Under the pieces are notes generated by a model. It ran no database searches and had not been told where the DNA came from. It saw nothing but the letters and a program-made list of their open reading frames with translations. The translations under genes and the position numbers were made by a program. Shown here in pieces: positions 18,020-27,136 of a DNA stretch of 64,000 nucleotides. The stretch's first letter is position 1, and each line of letters starts with the position of its first letter. This DNA comes from DASPWW01 sp963841715 (GTDB lineage: Bacteria > Actinomycetota > Thermoleophilia > Solirubrobacterales > 70-9). The stretch covers positions 372,001-436,000 of the forward strand of contig CAWJDP010000003.1 in assembly GCA_963841715.1 (NCBI GenBank), in the 5' to 3' direction.

Positions 18020-19756
18020 GTGCACGTAGCCTCTCGCAGCCCGGCGGGCTCGGGATCGAGGATCCGAGATCCGGTGAACGTCGTCCTCGCGGGGGCGATG
18101 TTCACGTCCGGGGCCCTGCTCGTCGTGCTCGGATCCCGGCTCTCGTTCCTGCTCGACGACTGGGTGTTCCTGCTCTACCGGCGCGGGTTCAACGCCGACG
18201 CCTTTCTGTCCCCCGACAACGAGCACTTCGCGGCCGGCCCGGTGTTGATCTACAAGGCGCTGCTGGCGGTGTTCGGGATGAGCTCGACGCTCCCCTTTCA
18301 CATCGTCGGCACCGCGTTCTTCCTTCTCGGCGCGGGCCTGATGTTCGTGTGGCTGCGGCGGCGCATCGATCCCTGGCTGGCGCTGATCTTCACGTGCCTG
18401 ATCCTCTTCCTCGGCTCCGCCTACGACGACACGCTGTGGTTCGCCTCGATCCTGTTCCTCGGCTCGATGGCTTTCGGGCTCGGAGCGCTCCTCGCCCTCG
18501 ATCGCGAGGACAGCACCGGCGACCGGATCGCGTGCGCGCTGCTGACGATCGCGGTGACGTTCAGCAGCCTCGCGGTCCCGTTCGCGATCGGCGCCTTCGT
18601 CGACGTCGTGCTGCGGCGCGACTGGCGCCGCATCTACATCGTCGTCGTGCCGGGCATCCTGTACGTGATCTGGTACGTCGGCTGGGGCCACACCGCCGAG
18701 AACTCGCTCTCGCTCCACAACGTCGCGACGACGCCGCTGTTCGTGCTGAACTCGATCGCGGCGGCGATCGCGGGCCTGCTCGGGCTTGCATCGCCGGGCC
18801 TCGACGTGCAGGTGCCCTCCGGTCTCGACTGGGGCCGGCCGCTGCTCGTCGCGCTAGCCGTGCTCGCCGCGTGGCGCCTGCACCGGCGCATCCCGCTCCC
18901 CCGGTCGTTCTGGGTCGTGCTCGCGATCGCGGGCGCGTTCTGGATCCTCGGCGGGCTCAATTTCAAGCAGGGCCGCGACCCGGCGTCGAGCCGCTACCTC
19001 TACCCGAGTGGCGTCTTCGTGCTGCTGATCGCCGCCGAGGCGCTGCGGGGAATCCGCTTCAGCCGCGGCGTGCTCGCGGTGATCGCCGCCGTCGCCGCGG
19101 CGGCGATCGTCAGCAACCTCTCGTTCCTCCACGGCGCCTACAACAGCTACCGCAACACGAGCGCGATCGAGCGCGCCGACCTCGGGTCGATCGAGATCGC
19201 GCGCGACACGGTCTCGCCGTCGTTCCTGCTCGACGAGAACATCGCCGACACCGGCTACGTCCACGTCGACGCGGGCCACTACCTTTCGGCGCGGGACGCC
19301 TTCGGCTCCCCCGCCTACACACCGGACGAGATCCTCGCCTCGACCGCACCGGCGCGGCTCGCTGCCGACAAGGTGCTGGTCGCGGCGCTCGACGTCAATA
19401 GCGGACCGGCGCCGGCATCGGCTCGGGTCGGCGGCCCGCCGCCGCAGCCGCTGGAGCCGGCCGGCGCGAACGCGACACCCAATGCCAATCGGAGCTGCAT
19501 CACCGTGATGCCATCGCGCGCAAGCGCGCCGATCCTGGCGCTGCCGCCGAACGGCGCGATCGCCCGCTCGCGGGGAGCGGGCACGGACCGGCTCCACGTG
19601 CGGCGCTTCAGCGCCGAGGAGTTCCCGTTCGACGCCGGAGCGGTGAGCGCCGGCCACCCGGTGGAGATCCAGATCCCGATCGATCGCGCGACGCAACCGT
19701 GGCAGCTTCAGGTCACCGGATCTGTGCCGGCGACAGTCTGCGGCCGGCGGGTCTGA
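18020..19756 (+). CDS. GT-C-like polytopic membrane protein (paralogue 2 of 3)
   Basis: 578 residues from GTG 18020. It has the same plan as its neighbours: a first membrane helix, then a loop with LSFLLDDWVFLLYRRGF holding the DD pair, then about ten membrane segments and a soluble C-terminal domain from about residue 390. It shares SRYLYPSGVFVLLIAAEAL with paralogue 1 (SRYVFVGAVGVLLIAADAV). It is the most divergent of the three. Three such genes in a row, each at a short gap, suggest ancient tandem duplication with different donor or acceptor choice. Substrates are unknown. Confidence 0.68.
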   Translation: MHVASRSPAGSGSRIRDPVNVVLAGAMFTSGALLVVLGSRLSFLLDDWVFLLYRRGFNADAFLSPDNEHFAAGPVLIYKALLAVFGMSSTLPFHIVGTAFFLLGAGLMFVWLRRRIDPWLALIFTCLILFLGSAYDDTLWFASILFLGSMAFGLGALLALDREDSTGDRIACALLTIAVTFSSLAVPFAIGAFVDVVLRRDWRRIYIVVVPGILYVIWYVGWGHTAENSLSLHNVATTPLFVLNSIAAAIAGLLGLASPGLDVQVPSGLDWGRPLLVALAVLAAWRLHRRIPLPRSFWVVLAIAGAFWILGGLNFKQGRDPASSRYLYPSGVFVLLIAAEALRGIRFSRGVLAVIAAVAAAAIVSNLSFLHGAYNSYRNTSAIERADLGSIEIARDTVSPSFLLDENIADTGYVHVDAGHYLSARDAFGSPAYTPDEILASTAPARLAADKVLVAALDVNSGPAPASARVGGPPPQPLEPAGANATPNANRSCITVMPSRASAPILALPPNGAIARSRGAGTDRLHVRRFSAEEFPFDAGAVSAGHPVEIQIPIDRATQPWQLQVTGSVPATVCGRRV

Positions 19757-19785
19757 TCGACTCGCTCGCCAGAGCGATCGAGCAG

Positions 19786-21453
19786 ATGCGCGATCCCCGC
19801 CGCGCCTGGGTGATGCTGGCGTTCGCGATGCTGTGCTCAGCGACGCTGATCCTCTGGGTCGGCCGCGGTGAGACCTTCGACGTCGACGAGCTCTACTACT
19901 ACGGGCGGCTCGTCGACGACGGAAGCCGCACGGTCACCTACGCCTTCACCCCCGCGTACGTGCTCGCTCCGTTCCACTCGCACCTCCAGGCTGCGGGCCG
20001 GCTCGCATACGAGGGGATGTTCGCGACCGCGGGCGCGAACTACTTCCTCTTCCGCGTCCTGGGCACCGCATTGCTGCTGGTCTGCGTCGGCCTCTTCTTC
20101 GAGCTGGCCCGGCGCCGGGTCGGGGCCGCGCTGGCGCTCGCTCCCTGCGTCGTGCTGCTGTTCTTCGGCTTCGCGCGCGAGGTCCTGCTGTGGCCGTTCG
20201 ACCTCCACACGCTGCTCGCGCTCGCCGCCGGCCTCGGCGCGCTGTTGTGCCTCGAGCGCGACGACCGCGCCGGCGACGTCGCCGCGTGCGCGCTGGTTAC
20301 GCTGTCGATCGCCGCGATCGAGGTCGGGCTCGCGTTCCTCGCCGGGATCGCGGTCTCCGTGCTGATGCGCTCTGACCGCGCGCGGCGCGCGTGGATCTTC
20401 GCAATCCCGCTCGCGCTCTACGCGGCGTGGTGGATCTGGGCACGTCGGTTCGGCCAGCCCGAGCCCGTGAGCGCCGACGTCGGCTCGGTCGCGAAGACGA
20501 TCTTCGACTCGCTCGCGGTCGTGCTCGGGACGCTGACCGGGACGAACCCGCTCCCGCCCGGGTCTGGTTTCGTCACCGAGACGACCTGGTTCGGGCGCGC
20601 GCTCGCGGTGCTGGCGCTGATCGGGGCCGCGGTCTCGATCCGGCGCTCCGGGATGACGCGCTCGCTGTGGATCTTCCTCGCGGTCCTGGCCGCGTTCTGG
20701 CTCCTGCTCGGGCTCGCGGCCCGCCCGCCGGGGGGATCGCGCTACCTGTTCGCGGGCGCGATCCTCGTCCTGCTCGCCGGCGCCGAGCTGCTTCGAAACG
20801 CCCGCTCCGCGGTCGTCGTCCTCGCGGCCTTCGCGCTCGCGGCCCTGGCGCTGCCGCGCAACATCGAGGCGCTCGTCCAGGGAAGCGACGAGGACCCGCT
20901 GCACAAGGACGCGGGCTCGATCCGGACCGAGTCCGCGATGCTCGAGCTCGCGCGCGACCGCGTCGATCCCGCCTACACGCCGGCGGCGGACCCCAGGGTC
21001 GTCGCCGCCGGCGGGGGGCTGTTCACGGCGCTTCCCGCCGGCGTCTACCTCGCCTCGGCCGAGCGCAACGGCTCGCTGGCGGCGTCCCTCGACGAAGTCC
21101 GCGACTCGGACGAGCACCTGCGTGAGATCGCCGATGCGACCCTCGTCGACGCGCTCGGGGTCGGGCTTCGCCCCGCCGCGGCCCCCGCGAGCGCGCGTGG
21201 CTGCGAGGCGATCGGGGTCACGCAGCCGGCGGCGGGATCGGCTTTCCGGCTCCCGCCGGGCGGGGCGCTGCTCCGGCCCGCGGGCGACCGCCCGGTGGAC
21301 GTCGGGCTGCGCAGGTTCTCGAGCGGCGCCGGGGTCGCGCTCGGCAAGCTCCCCGCCGGTCGCTGGACCGCGGTGCGAATTCCGCGCGACGCGGCGCCCG
21401 AGCGCTGGTTCGCGCTCACCGACGGCCCTGTCAGGGCGTGCCCGCTCTCCTAA
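19786..21453 (+). CDS. GT-C-like polytopic membrane protein (paralogue 3 of 3)
   Basis: 555 residues if started at ATG 19786 (MRDPRRAWVML), which matches the short N-terminus of paralogue 1; an in-frame GTG at 19699 would overlap the upstream gene by 58 bp. The first-loop motif is FDVDELYYYGRL and the second conserved block is FFGFAREVLLWPFDLHTLLA. About ten membrane segments precede a soluble C-terminal region ending in a beta-rich stretch (PAGRWTAVRIPRDAAPERWF) that matches paralogue 1 (PGTWRALRIPRASAPGTWRL). The probable role is the same: extracytoplasmic glycosyl transfer from a lipid-linked donor. Confidence 0.7.
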   Translation: MRDPRRAWVMLAFAMLCSATLILWVGRGETFDVDELYYYGRLVDDGSRTVTYAFTPAYVLAPFHSHLQAAGRLAYEGMFATAGANYFLFRVLGTALLLVCVGLFFELARRRVGAALALAPCVVLLFFGFAREVLLWPFDLHTLLALAAGLGALLCLERDDRAGDVAACALVTLSIAAIEVGLAFLAGIAVSVLMRSDRARRAWIFAIPLALYAAWWIWARRFGQPEPVSADVGSVAKTIFDSLAVVLGTLTGTNPLPPGSGFVTETTWFGRALAVLALIGAAVSIRRSGMTRSLWIFLAVLAAFWLLLGLAARPPGGSRYLFAGAILVLLAGAELLRNARSAVVVLAAFALAALALPRNIEALVQGSDEDPLHKDAGSIRTESAMLELARDRVDPAYTPAADPRVVAAGGGLFTALPAGVYLASAERNGSLAASLDEVRDSDEHLREIADATLVDALGVGLRPAAAPASARGCEAIGVTQPAAGSAFRLPPGGALLRPAGDRPVDVGLRRFSSGAGVALGKLPAGRWTAVRIPRDAAPERWFALTDGPVRACPLS

Positions 21454-21493
21454 GCTTCCGGTCTGTGTCGGAGGAGAGCGCACGGGGGGAGCG

Positions 21494-21946
21494 GTGAGCG
21501 AGGCCGACGTAGACCTGGTCAAGGCGCTTCACCCGCCCTCGGGCACGGATCTGAAGCTGTGGTTCGCGGACGGCGAGGAGAGCCGGGCGCGCTTCGAGGC
21601 CGCGGAGCGGTTCTTCCACGACGATTTTCGCTCGGTGGCCGGAAGGCCGGGGCAGCCGGGGCTGAACATCGTCAGCGTGGGGATGACGGGGCTGATCGAG
21701 GGGTGGCGCGAGTGGCTCGGGCCGTGGGAGGCGTACACGACGCAGATCGACGGCTTCGTCGACCTCGGCGACGGGCGCGTGCTGACGCTCGTCCGCGACA
21801 TCGGCCGGATGCGCGGCTCGGAGGCCGAAGTCGAGAGCGTCAACGGAGCCGTGTGGACGGTCCGCGACGGCAAGGTCGCCCAGATCCACTTCTACACGAG
21901 CCGCGACGACGCCTGCGCGGCGGTCGGGATCTCGGCTCGAGATTAG
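21494..21946 (+). CDS. SnoaL-like / NTF2-fold protein
   Basis: 150 residues from GTG 21494, preceded by the ribosome-binding-type GGGGGAG. The order of elements fits the NTF2-like fold: N-terminal helices with ARFEAAERFFHDDF, then GLIEGWREWLGPWEAY, IDGFVDLGDGRVLTL and the final VWTVRDGKVAQIHFYTSRDD strand pair. Such proteins are often cyclases, isomerases or stress proteins; nothing here identifies the ligand. It follows the GT-C genes and converges on the NlpC-like lipoprotein. Confidence 0.72.
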   Translation: MSEADVDLVKALHPPSGTDLKLWFADGEESRARFEAAERFFHDDFRSVAGRPGQPGLNIVSVGMTGLIEGWREWLGPWEAYTTQIDGFVDLGDGRVLTLVRDIGRMRGSEAEVESVNGAVWTVRDGKVAQIHFYTSRDDACAAVGISARD

Positions 21947-21953
21947 GCCCGGC

Positions 21954-22697
21954 TCAGTAGCCCGGGTAGTGGCGCGCGACGAAGCTCTTCGGGTACGGCA
22001 GCTCGGCGTGCCACTTCGGGCCGGTGCCGTGCGCGTCGCCGACGGTGTCCCAGCGCAGGCCCGCGATCACCGCGTAGGCGTGGGTCGAGTTCGCGTACAC
22101 GGTCATCCAGCGGCCGCGTCCGGGTGCCCCCCAGCGCTCGAGCCCGCTCGAGTTCTGCGGGCTCTTCAGGAAGCCGCCGCCGGCGAGCGCGTAGCTGACC
22201 GCCCCCGAGCAGTCATATCCGCGCGAGTACCAGGACGAGTGCCCGCCGCCCCACACATAGGGCGCGCCGACGATCTCGTTCGCGGCGCTGACCGTCGCCT
22301 TGATTCGCTGCGGGGCGTTCGGCGGCGCGAGCGCGACGCCGTTCAGGAGCACGGCGCTCGACCCCGACATCGACCCGACGTCGACGGTCTTCCCCTGCGA
22401 GTGCGGGTCGAACGAGCCGTTCGTCCCCGCCGACGCCGCCGGTATCGACCCCGGCCCCTTCGGGGCCGCTGCCTTCGCCTTCGCCTGAGCGCTGCGCTTC
22501 GCCTCGGACCGGGTGGCGACGTCGAGATGCTTGGGGTGCGGGAGCCGCTCGCTTGCGATCTTGTCCTTGTCCGCAGTGGTGCTGAAGCTGACCACGGTCG
22601 TCGTCGCTCCGCCGACCCCGCAGCCCGCCGCGACCGTCGCGGCAAGCACGGCGGCCGCTGCGGCGAGCGCTCTCCCCGCGCGAAGCATCGGCGGCAT
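21954..22697 (-). CDS. NlpC/P60-like peptidoglycan hydrolase lipoprotein
   Basis: 247 residues. The N-terminus is a lipoprotein signal (AAAAAVLAATVAAGC, with the lipid-bearing Cys in AAGC). A low-complexity Ala/Lys linker follows, then a small cysteine-peptidase domain from about residue 135. The catalytic Cys lies in YDCSGAVSYAL, the His in THAYAVIAGL, and the approach loop is GAPYVWGGGHSSWY. The second His of the usual triad is not obvious, so activity is likely but not certain. It probably sits outside the membrane and trims wall peptides. It would depend on the Lgt encoded at 27137. Confidence 0.78.
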   Translation of the reverse strand: MPPMLRAGRALAAAAAVLAATVAAGCGVGGATTTVVSFSTTADKDKIASERLPHPKHLDVATRSEAKRSAQAKAKAAAPKGPGSIPAASAGTNGSFDPHSQGKTVDVGSMSGSSAVLLNGVALAPPNAPQRIKATVSAANEIVGAPYVWGGGHSSWYSRGYDCSGAVSYALAGGGFLKSPQNSSGLERWGAPGRGRWMTVYANSTHAYAVIAGLRWDTVGDAHGTGPKWHAELPYPKSFVARHYPGY

Positions 22698-22747
22698 TGT
22701 CCACGATCACCCGGCCCCGCGGAGCGCGTTCACTACTGTTCCGGCCG

Positions 22748-23560
22748 ATGGCATCGGGTGGCGGACGATTTGCGGGCTTGGGACTCTCGCTCGGAGCCGC
22801 CGCGATCCTCGCCGTCGCCTGGTCCGCCGGTGTCGACCCGCCGCCCGTGAGCGCCGCTCCATGCCCGCCGATCACCGTCACGCTCGACGGCGGCGGCAAC
22901 CTCTCGATTCAGGGCACGACGCCGTGCGACGTCGACCCCGAGTCGTTCACGCCGGCGTGCACCGCCGGGACCGTCCATGTCGACTACACCGTGAACGGCG
23001 CGCCCCAAGGCACCACGAACACCGGCGTCGCGTGCGGCGCCCCGCGGAGCCTGTCCGTGTTCGGACGGGACGGCGAGGACGAGATCGATCTCTCGCAGGT
23101 CAGCGCCGCGAACGGCTTCACCGGCATCAACCAGCCGAACGTGATCGACGGCGGGTCAGGGCTCGACACGCTGATCGGCGGTCCAACGCCAGGCGTGATC
23201 CGTGGGGGAACGCAGAACGACTTCGTGCTCGCACGCAACGGTGTCGCCGACACCGTCGACTGCGGCGACGGCCTCGATGCCGTCCAGAGCGACGCGGCGG
23301 GCGTCGACTCGATCTCCAACTGCGAGATCGAGGACATCGCCCCGACGCCGCCCAAGACCTGCGTCGTGCCAGACCTGACGGGACAGAAGACCGCTGCCGC
23401 GAAGCAGGCGCTGGCCGCGGCGAACTGCGGCGTCAAGGTAAAGCGCAAGCGCTCCTCGCACAAGAAGGGCAGGGTCTTCAGGCAGTCCCCGACGGCCGGC
23501 ACCAGCGGGCCCGCCGGCACCGTCGTCACAATCAAGATCAGCAGGGGCCGCGGGCGCTAG
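22748..23560 (+). CDS. Secreted protein with a PASTA-like C-terminal domain
   Basis: 270 residues with a signal peptide (LGLSLGAAAILAVAWSAGV, cleavage near SAA). The middle carries an Asp/Gly-rich stretch (FGRDGEDEIDLSQV, VIDGGSGLDTLIGG, DTVDCGDGLDAVQSD) like short RTX/hemolysin-type calcium-binding turns. Residues about 206-265 form one PASTA-like module (CVVPDLTGQKTAAAKQAL to GPAGTVVTIKISRGR). PASTA modules bind muropeptides or beta-lactams in kinases and penicillin-binding proteins. Here it stands alone in a secreted protein, so wall binding is a fair guess. It is divergent from the NlpC-like lipoprotein. Confidence 0.75.
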   Translation: MASGGGRFAGLGLSLGAAAILAVAWSAGVDPPPVSAAPCPPITVTLDGGGNLSIQGTTPCDVDPESFTPACTAGTVHVDYTVNGAPQGTTNTGVACGAPRSLSVFGRDGEDEIDLSQVSAANGFTGINQPNVIDGGSGLDTLIGGPTPGVIRGGTQNDFVLARNGVADTVDCGDGLDAVQSDAAGVDSISNCEIEDIAPTPPKTCVVPDLTGQKTAAAKQALAAANCGVKVKRKRSSHKKGRVFRQSPTAGTSGPAGTVVTIKISRGRGR

Positions 23561-23605
23561 CGCCGCCGCGGGACGCCCTCGCCGAATCGCAAACGGCTCG
23601 TGAGC

Positions 23606-24013
23606 TCAGCCCTCGAGGGCGGCGCGGAGCTCGGCCTTGGTCATCCTCGAGCGCCCGGGGATGCCGCGTTCCCGGGCGGCGCGGTAGAGCTGCTCGCGCG
23701 TGGCGCCGTCGAGGTCGAGACCGGCGGGCGCGGCCTGATCGGGCGCGGCGCCGTTCTCGGACGCCTGCGGCGCCGGCGGGGTCGGCTCCGGCTGGGGAGC
23801 TGGGGTCGGCTCCGGAACGGGAGTGGGGGTTGGCTCCGGCTCGGGAGCCGGGGGGCTCTCCGCGGCCGCCGGCTCGGGCGGCTGTGGCGCGGGCGGGGGC
23901 GCGGAGTCTTCCGGGAGCCGCGGAGCGTGCTCGACGAACCTGCGCCGGACCAGTGCGACGGCGACTCCCGCGAGAGCGCCCGCGATCAGCACCTTTGCCA
24001 GCTTCGAGGACAT
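23606..24013 (-). CDS. Membrane-anchored Pro-rich protein with Rho_N/SAP-like C-terminal domain
   Basis: 135 residues. One membrane helix near the N-terminus (KVLIAGALAGVAVALVRRRF) is followed by about 65 residues of Pro/Glu-rich linker with PEP and PAP repeats. The last 36 residues fit the Rho termination factor N-terminal fold (DLDGATREQLYRAARERG, then RSRMTKAELRAAL). Such domains bind nucleic acid or act as protein docking sites. ATG 24013 is preceded by a short AT-richer patch. Its role is unknown; a membrane-tethered nucleic-acid-binding arm is possible. Confidence 0.7.
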   Translation of the reverse strand: MSSKLAKVLIAGALAGVAVALVRRRFVEHAPRLPEDSAPPPAPQPPEPAAAESPPAPEPEPTPTPVPEPTPAPQPEPTPPAPQASENGAAPDQAAPAGLDLDGATREQLYRAARERGIPGRSRMTKAELRAALEG

Positions 24014-24068
24014 CGGCCCCCATCTTTTCAGGGCTCGGGCCGCGGCGGGCGGCCGATTGCGGAAATAG

Positions 24069-25283
24069 CTATGGAAGCAGCTCAATCTCGACCCGGGTTC
24101 CCGCGCCGACGTCGCCGCTCTCGCTCGGGATCGTCGCCAGGCACTCCGCACCCAGCATCGAGGTGAGGATGTGCGAGGCCTGGTCTCCAGTCGGGCGAGC
24201 GAGCCAGCCATGGTCGTGAAGCTCGAGCGTGCAGCGGACCGCATGCGCGCGTCCGGGCTGCTTGCGGTAGTCCTCGGCAAGCGCCGCGGTGGCACGGTGC
24301 CGGCGCGGGTCGGCACCGAGCATCGCATCGACCGCGGGCCGGACGAAGAGCAGGAACGTGACCATCGCCGAGACGGGATTTCCGGGAAGCCCGAAGACGA
24401 GCGTCCCGGCCGCGGCGATGCCGAACGCGGTCGGCTTGCCGGGCCGCAGCGCGACCCCCCAGAAGACCTGCTCGACCCCGAGCGCTGAGAACGCGCCCCT
24501 GACGTGATCATGGTGCCCGACCGAGACGCCGCCGCAGACAACGACGACGTCGGCGTCGAGCGCCCGCCCGATCGCATCTCGGGTCGCCTCCGCATCGTCG
24601 GCCGCCACCTCGAGGTTGGCGAGGCGCGCCCCGGCGCGCTCGACCAGCGCGGGGATCGAGTAGGCGTTCGAGTTCCGGACCCCGCCCGGCGGAAGCGGCT
24701 CACCCGGCTCGGCTAGCTCGTCCCCCGTCGTCACGACCGAGATCCTCGGGGCGCGCGTGCACTCGACCTCCACGCGGCCGACCGAGGCGAGGACGCCGAG
24801 CTCGGCGGGCCCGATCGCCGTCCCCCGCTCCATCACCACCTGCCCCGGGGTCACATCGTCTCCGGCGCGACGGACGTGGAGCCCGGCCTCGACGGCGACC
24901 GCGACCTCGACCGTCCCGTCGGCCGCGCGCGCGTCCTCGAGTCGGACGACCGCGTCGGCGCCGCCCGGGAACGGGGCGCCGGTGGAGATCGCGATCGCCT
25001 CGCCTTCCCCAACCTCGCGCCGCGCCGGGTGCCCGGCCCGGGACTCGTCGACGACGGCGAGCGCCACCGGCGCCCCCGTCGAGGCGGAGCGGACGTCGGC
25101 CGCACGGACGGCGAAACCGTCCATCGCCGAGTTGTCGAACCCCGGCACGGGGTCCGACGCGGTGACGTCGGCCGCGAGCACGCGGCCGAGGGCCTCGCGC
25201 AGCGGCACCGGCTCACTCGGAAGCGGGGCGGCGCGCTCAGCGATCAGGCGCCTCGCTTCGTCGATCTCGGTCAGCTCGGGCAC
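24069..25283 (-). CDS. moeA: Molybdopterin molybdenumtransferase MoeA
   Basis: 404 residues, the usual MoeA length. Hallmarks are PGFDNSAMDGFAVRAADV, AISTGAPFPGGADAVVRLED, ISVVTTGDELAEPGEPL, VVVCGGVSVGHHDHVR and FGLPGNPVSAMVTF. It inserts molybdate into adenylylated molybdopterin, the last step of Mo-cofactor synthesis. It is divergent from moaA, with starts about 40 bp apart, so a shared promoter region is likely. No other Mo-cofactor gene is visible in the window. Confidence 0.95.
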   Translation of the reverse strand: MPELTEIDEARRLIAERAAPLPSEPVPLREALGRVLAADVTASDPVPGFDNSAMDGFAVRAADVRSASTGAPVALAVVDESRAGHPARREVGEGEAIAISTGAPFPGGADAVVRLEDARAADGTVEVAVAVEAGLHVRRAGDDVTPGQVVMERGTAIGPAELGVLASVGRVEVECTRAPRISVVTTGDELAEPGEPLPPGGVRNSNAYSIPALVERAGARLANLEVAADDAEATRDAIGRALDADVVVVCGGVSVGHHDHVRGAFSALGVEQVFWGVALRPGKPTAFGIAAAGTLVFGLPGNPVSAMVTFLLFVRPAVDAMLGADPRRHRATAALAEDYRKQPGRAHAVRCTLELHDHGWLARPTGDQASHILTSMLGAECLATIPSESGDVGAGTRVEIELLP

Positions 25284-25319
25284 GGCGCCACCTCGGGAGC
25301 GAGGGTATCGGCTGCAATC

Positions 25320-26320
25320 ATGGGGTCATCGCGACCCCGCTTCGAGACGCTCACGGCCGCACGATCAGAGACCTCAGGGTCTCGATCAGCGACCGCTGCA
25401 ACTTCCGCTGCCAGTACTGCATGCCCGCCGAGGGCCTGCCGTGGCTCGACCGCTCCGAGCTTCTCACCTATGAGGAGATCGAGCGTGTCGTGGCGCTGTT
25501 GGTCTCGCTCGGGATCGAGGACGTGCGCCTGACCGGCGGCGAGCCGCTCGTCCGCCGCCAGTTCCCGCTCCTCGTCTCGATGCTCGCCGGGATCGAGGGA
25601 CTGTGCGACCTGTCGGTGACGACGAACGGCTATCTGCTCGAGCGCGACGCCGCCGCGCTCGTCGACGCCGGGATCGACCGCGTCAACGTCTCGATCGACT
25701 CGCTCGCGCGCGACCGCTTCTTCCAGATCACCCGGCGCGACGCCCTGCCCCAGGTCCTGCGCGGCCTGGAGGCGATCGCGGCGTTTCCAGAGGTCCGCCC
25801 GATCAAGGTCAACGCGATCGCGATGCGCGACTTCACCGAGCGCGAGGTGCTGCGGTTCTGCGACTTCGCGCGCTCGACCGACTACCAGGTGCGGTTCATC
25901 GAGTTCATGCCGCTCGACGCCGACCGCGCCTGGAGCGCCGACTCAGTGCTCAGCGGCCGCGAGATCCGCGAGATCGTCGCGACGCGCTACGAGCTCGAGG
26001 AGCTGCCGCGCGAGCCGTCGTCGACCGCCCGCGTGTACCGGTTCGCCGACGGCAGGGGCGAGCTCGGGTTCATCAACCCGGTCTCGGAGCCGTTCTGCGC
26101 CGACTGCAACCGAATCCGGCTGACGAGCGACGGCAAGCTGCGCACGTGCCTGTTCTCGCGCCACGAGACCGACCTCCGCGACTCGATGCGCGAGGGTGCC
26201 GGCGACGGCGAACTCGTGCGGATCATCCGCGACGCCGTGTGGCGCAAGGAGCTGAAGCACCATGTCAACGAGCCGGGCTTCCGCCCTCCGCCGCGCTCGA
26301 TGAGCCAGATCGGGGGATAG
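25320..26320 (+). CDS. moaA: GTP 3',8-cyclase MoaA (probable single-base deletion near 25335)
   Basis: Radical-SAM enzyme for the first step of molybdopterin synthesis. The SAM cluster motif is DRCNFRCQYCMP, the C-terminal second cluster FCADCNRIRLTSDGKLRTC, and the protein ends in the conserved GG. The conserved sequence continues upstream of the first in-frame ATG (25421) as RDAHGRTIRDLRVSISDRC, so that ATG is not the start. ATG 25320 is one frame off. Adding one C in the CCCC run at 25335-25338 joins them as MGSSRPPLRDAHGR, the expected N-terminus, so a one-base deletion is likely. The 3' end overlaps the convergent membrane gene by 56 bp. Confidence 0.9.
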
Positions 26321-27134
26321 GGCTCCTGCCCAGGCTCGCGCCGTGTTCGCGGCGTGCGCCGCTTTCAGTGCGGCGCAGTCTGCGACGACTGGACAGCTCA
26401 ACTGAAGCAAGCGTGAGCGCGACCGGGACCGTCGCCGGTAGCTCGGACACGAGCAGGAACAGGAGATCGAACAGCAGCGCGAAGGCGGCGGCGAGAACCG
26501 CCGCTCGTACCTGTGACGGGCGCCGGCTGGCGAGCAGCGCGCCCAGCACCGCGGCGATGAACAGGTCCCCGAAGCCGATCTGCGCGGATCCGCACTGGGC
26601 GAATTGCAGTTGCGGCAGCCCGCCCGCGGGAGCGGCCGCGTTCAAGGTCGCGTTCGGACCCTGGAGCAGGTCGGCGGCGACGAGGCACGTGTCGATGAGC
26701 GCCATCGCGTAGATCCCGACCTTGAGCCAGCGCGAGGGCACGGTTGCCGCGCAGAGACAGCCGAGGGCGACACAAGCCAATCCCGTGAGCGCCAGGGCGG
26801 CGACCTGCGCGGGGAGCGACCCGAGCGGGCCACAGGCGATCAGGAACAGAGGTATCGCGGCCGCCGCGAGCTGGGAACGGGCTCCCCTGATCGCCCGCGC
26901 CAGCGCGAGCGCCGCGAGAGGCGGCACCACCGCCAGGGCCAGGTAGGTCAGCGCCGTCGCCGTCCCGGGGTCGGCGGCAATCGCGGATATGACGACGACG
27001 ACCGAGCCCGGTAGCACGAGCGCCAGCCAGCGGCTGCGAAGCCGGGAAAGCGCCGGCAGGCCCAGGTTCCCCGGCAGCGCGATCAGCCCGGCCTGAACCA
27101 GGCTGAGGATCGCGATCGAGGGGGCGAACGGCAT
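26265..27134 (-). CDS. Polytopic membrane protein, candidate GxGD (presenilin/SPP-like) aspartyl protease
   Basis: 289 residues with about eight membrane segments. ATG 27134 lies 2 bp after the lgt stop, so the two form an operon. Three features match GxGD intramembrane proteases: an Asp in the membrane segment VGIYAMALIDTCLVAADLL, a second Asp 42 residues later in QIGFGDLFIAAVLGAL (the GxGD motif), and a PAL-like ELPATVPVALTL another about 43 residues on. The order and spacing resemble signal peptide peptidase, but the usual Tyr before the first Asp is Ile. The about 40-residue basic C-terminus overlaps moaA and may be longer than the true protein. A non-catalytic membrane protein remains possible. 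Confidence 0.55.
   Translation of the reverse strand: MPFAPSIAILSLVQAGLIALPGNLGLPALSRLRSRWLALVLPGSVVVVISAIAADPGTATALTYLALAVVPPLAALALARAIRGARSQLAAAAIPLFLIACGPLGSLPAQVAALALTGLACVALGCLCAATVPSRWLKVGIYAMALIDTCLVAADLLQGPNATLNAAAPAGGLPQLQFAQCGSAQIGFGDLFIAAVLGALLASRRPSQVRAAVLAAAFALLFDLLFLLVSELPATVPVALTLASVELSSRRRLRRTESGARREHGASLGRSPIPRSGSSSAAEGGSPAR
26355..26377. terminator. GC-rich hairpin after moaA, possible terminator
   Basis: A perfect 8-bp stem (TGCGCCGC / GCGGCGCA) with a 7-base loop begins 35 bp past the moaA stop. There is no U-run, so intrinsic termination is uncertain in this high-GC genome. It also falls inside the 3' end of the convergent membrane-protein frame. Confidence 0.3.
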
Positions 27135-27136
27135 CC

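Noticed and set aside
19837..21522. A 561-residue minus-strand frame
   Set aside because: It is antisense to the third GT-C-like gene and has the usual Arg/Glu-rich shadow composition.
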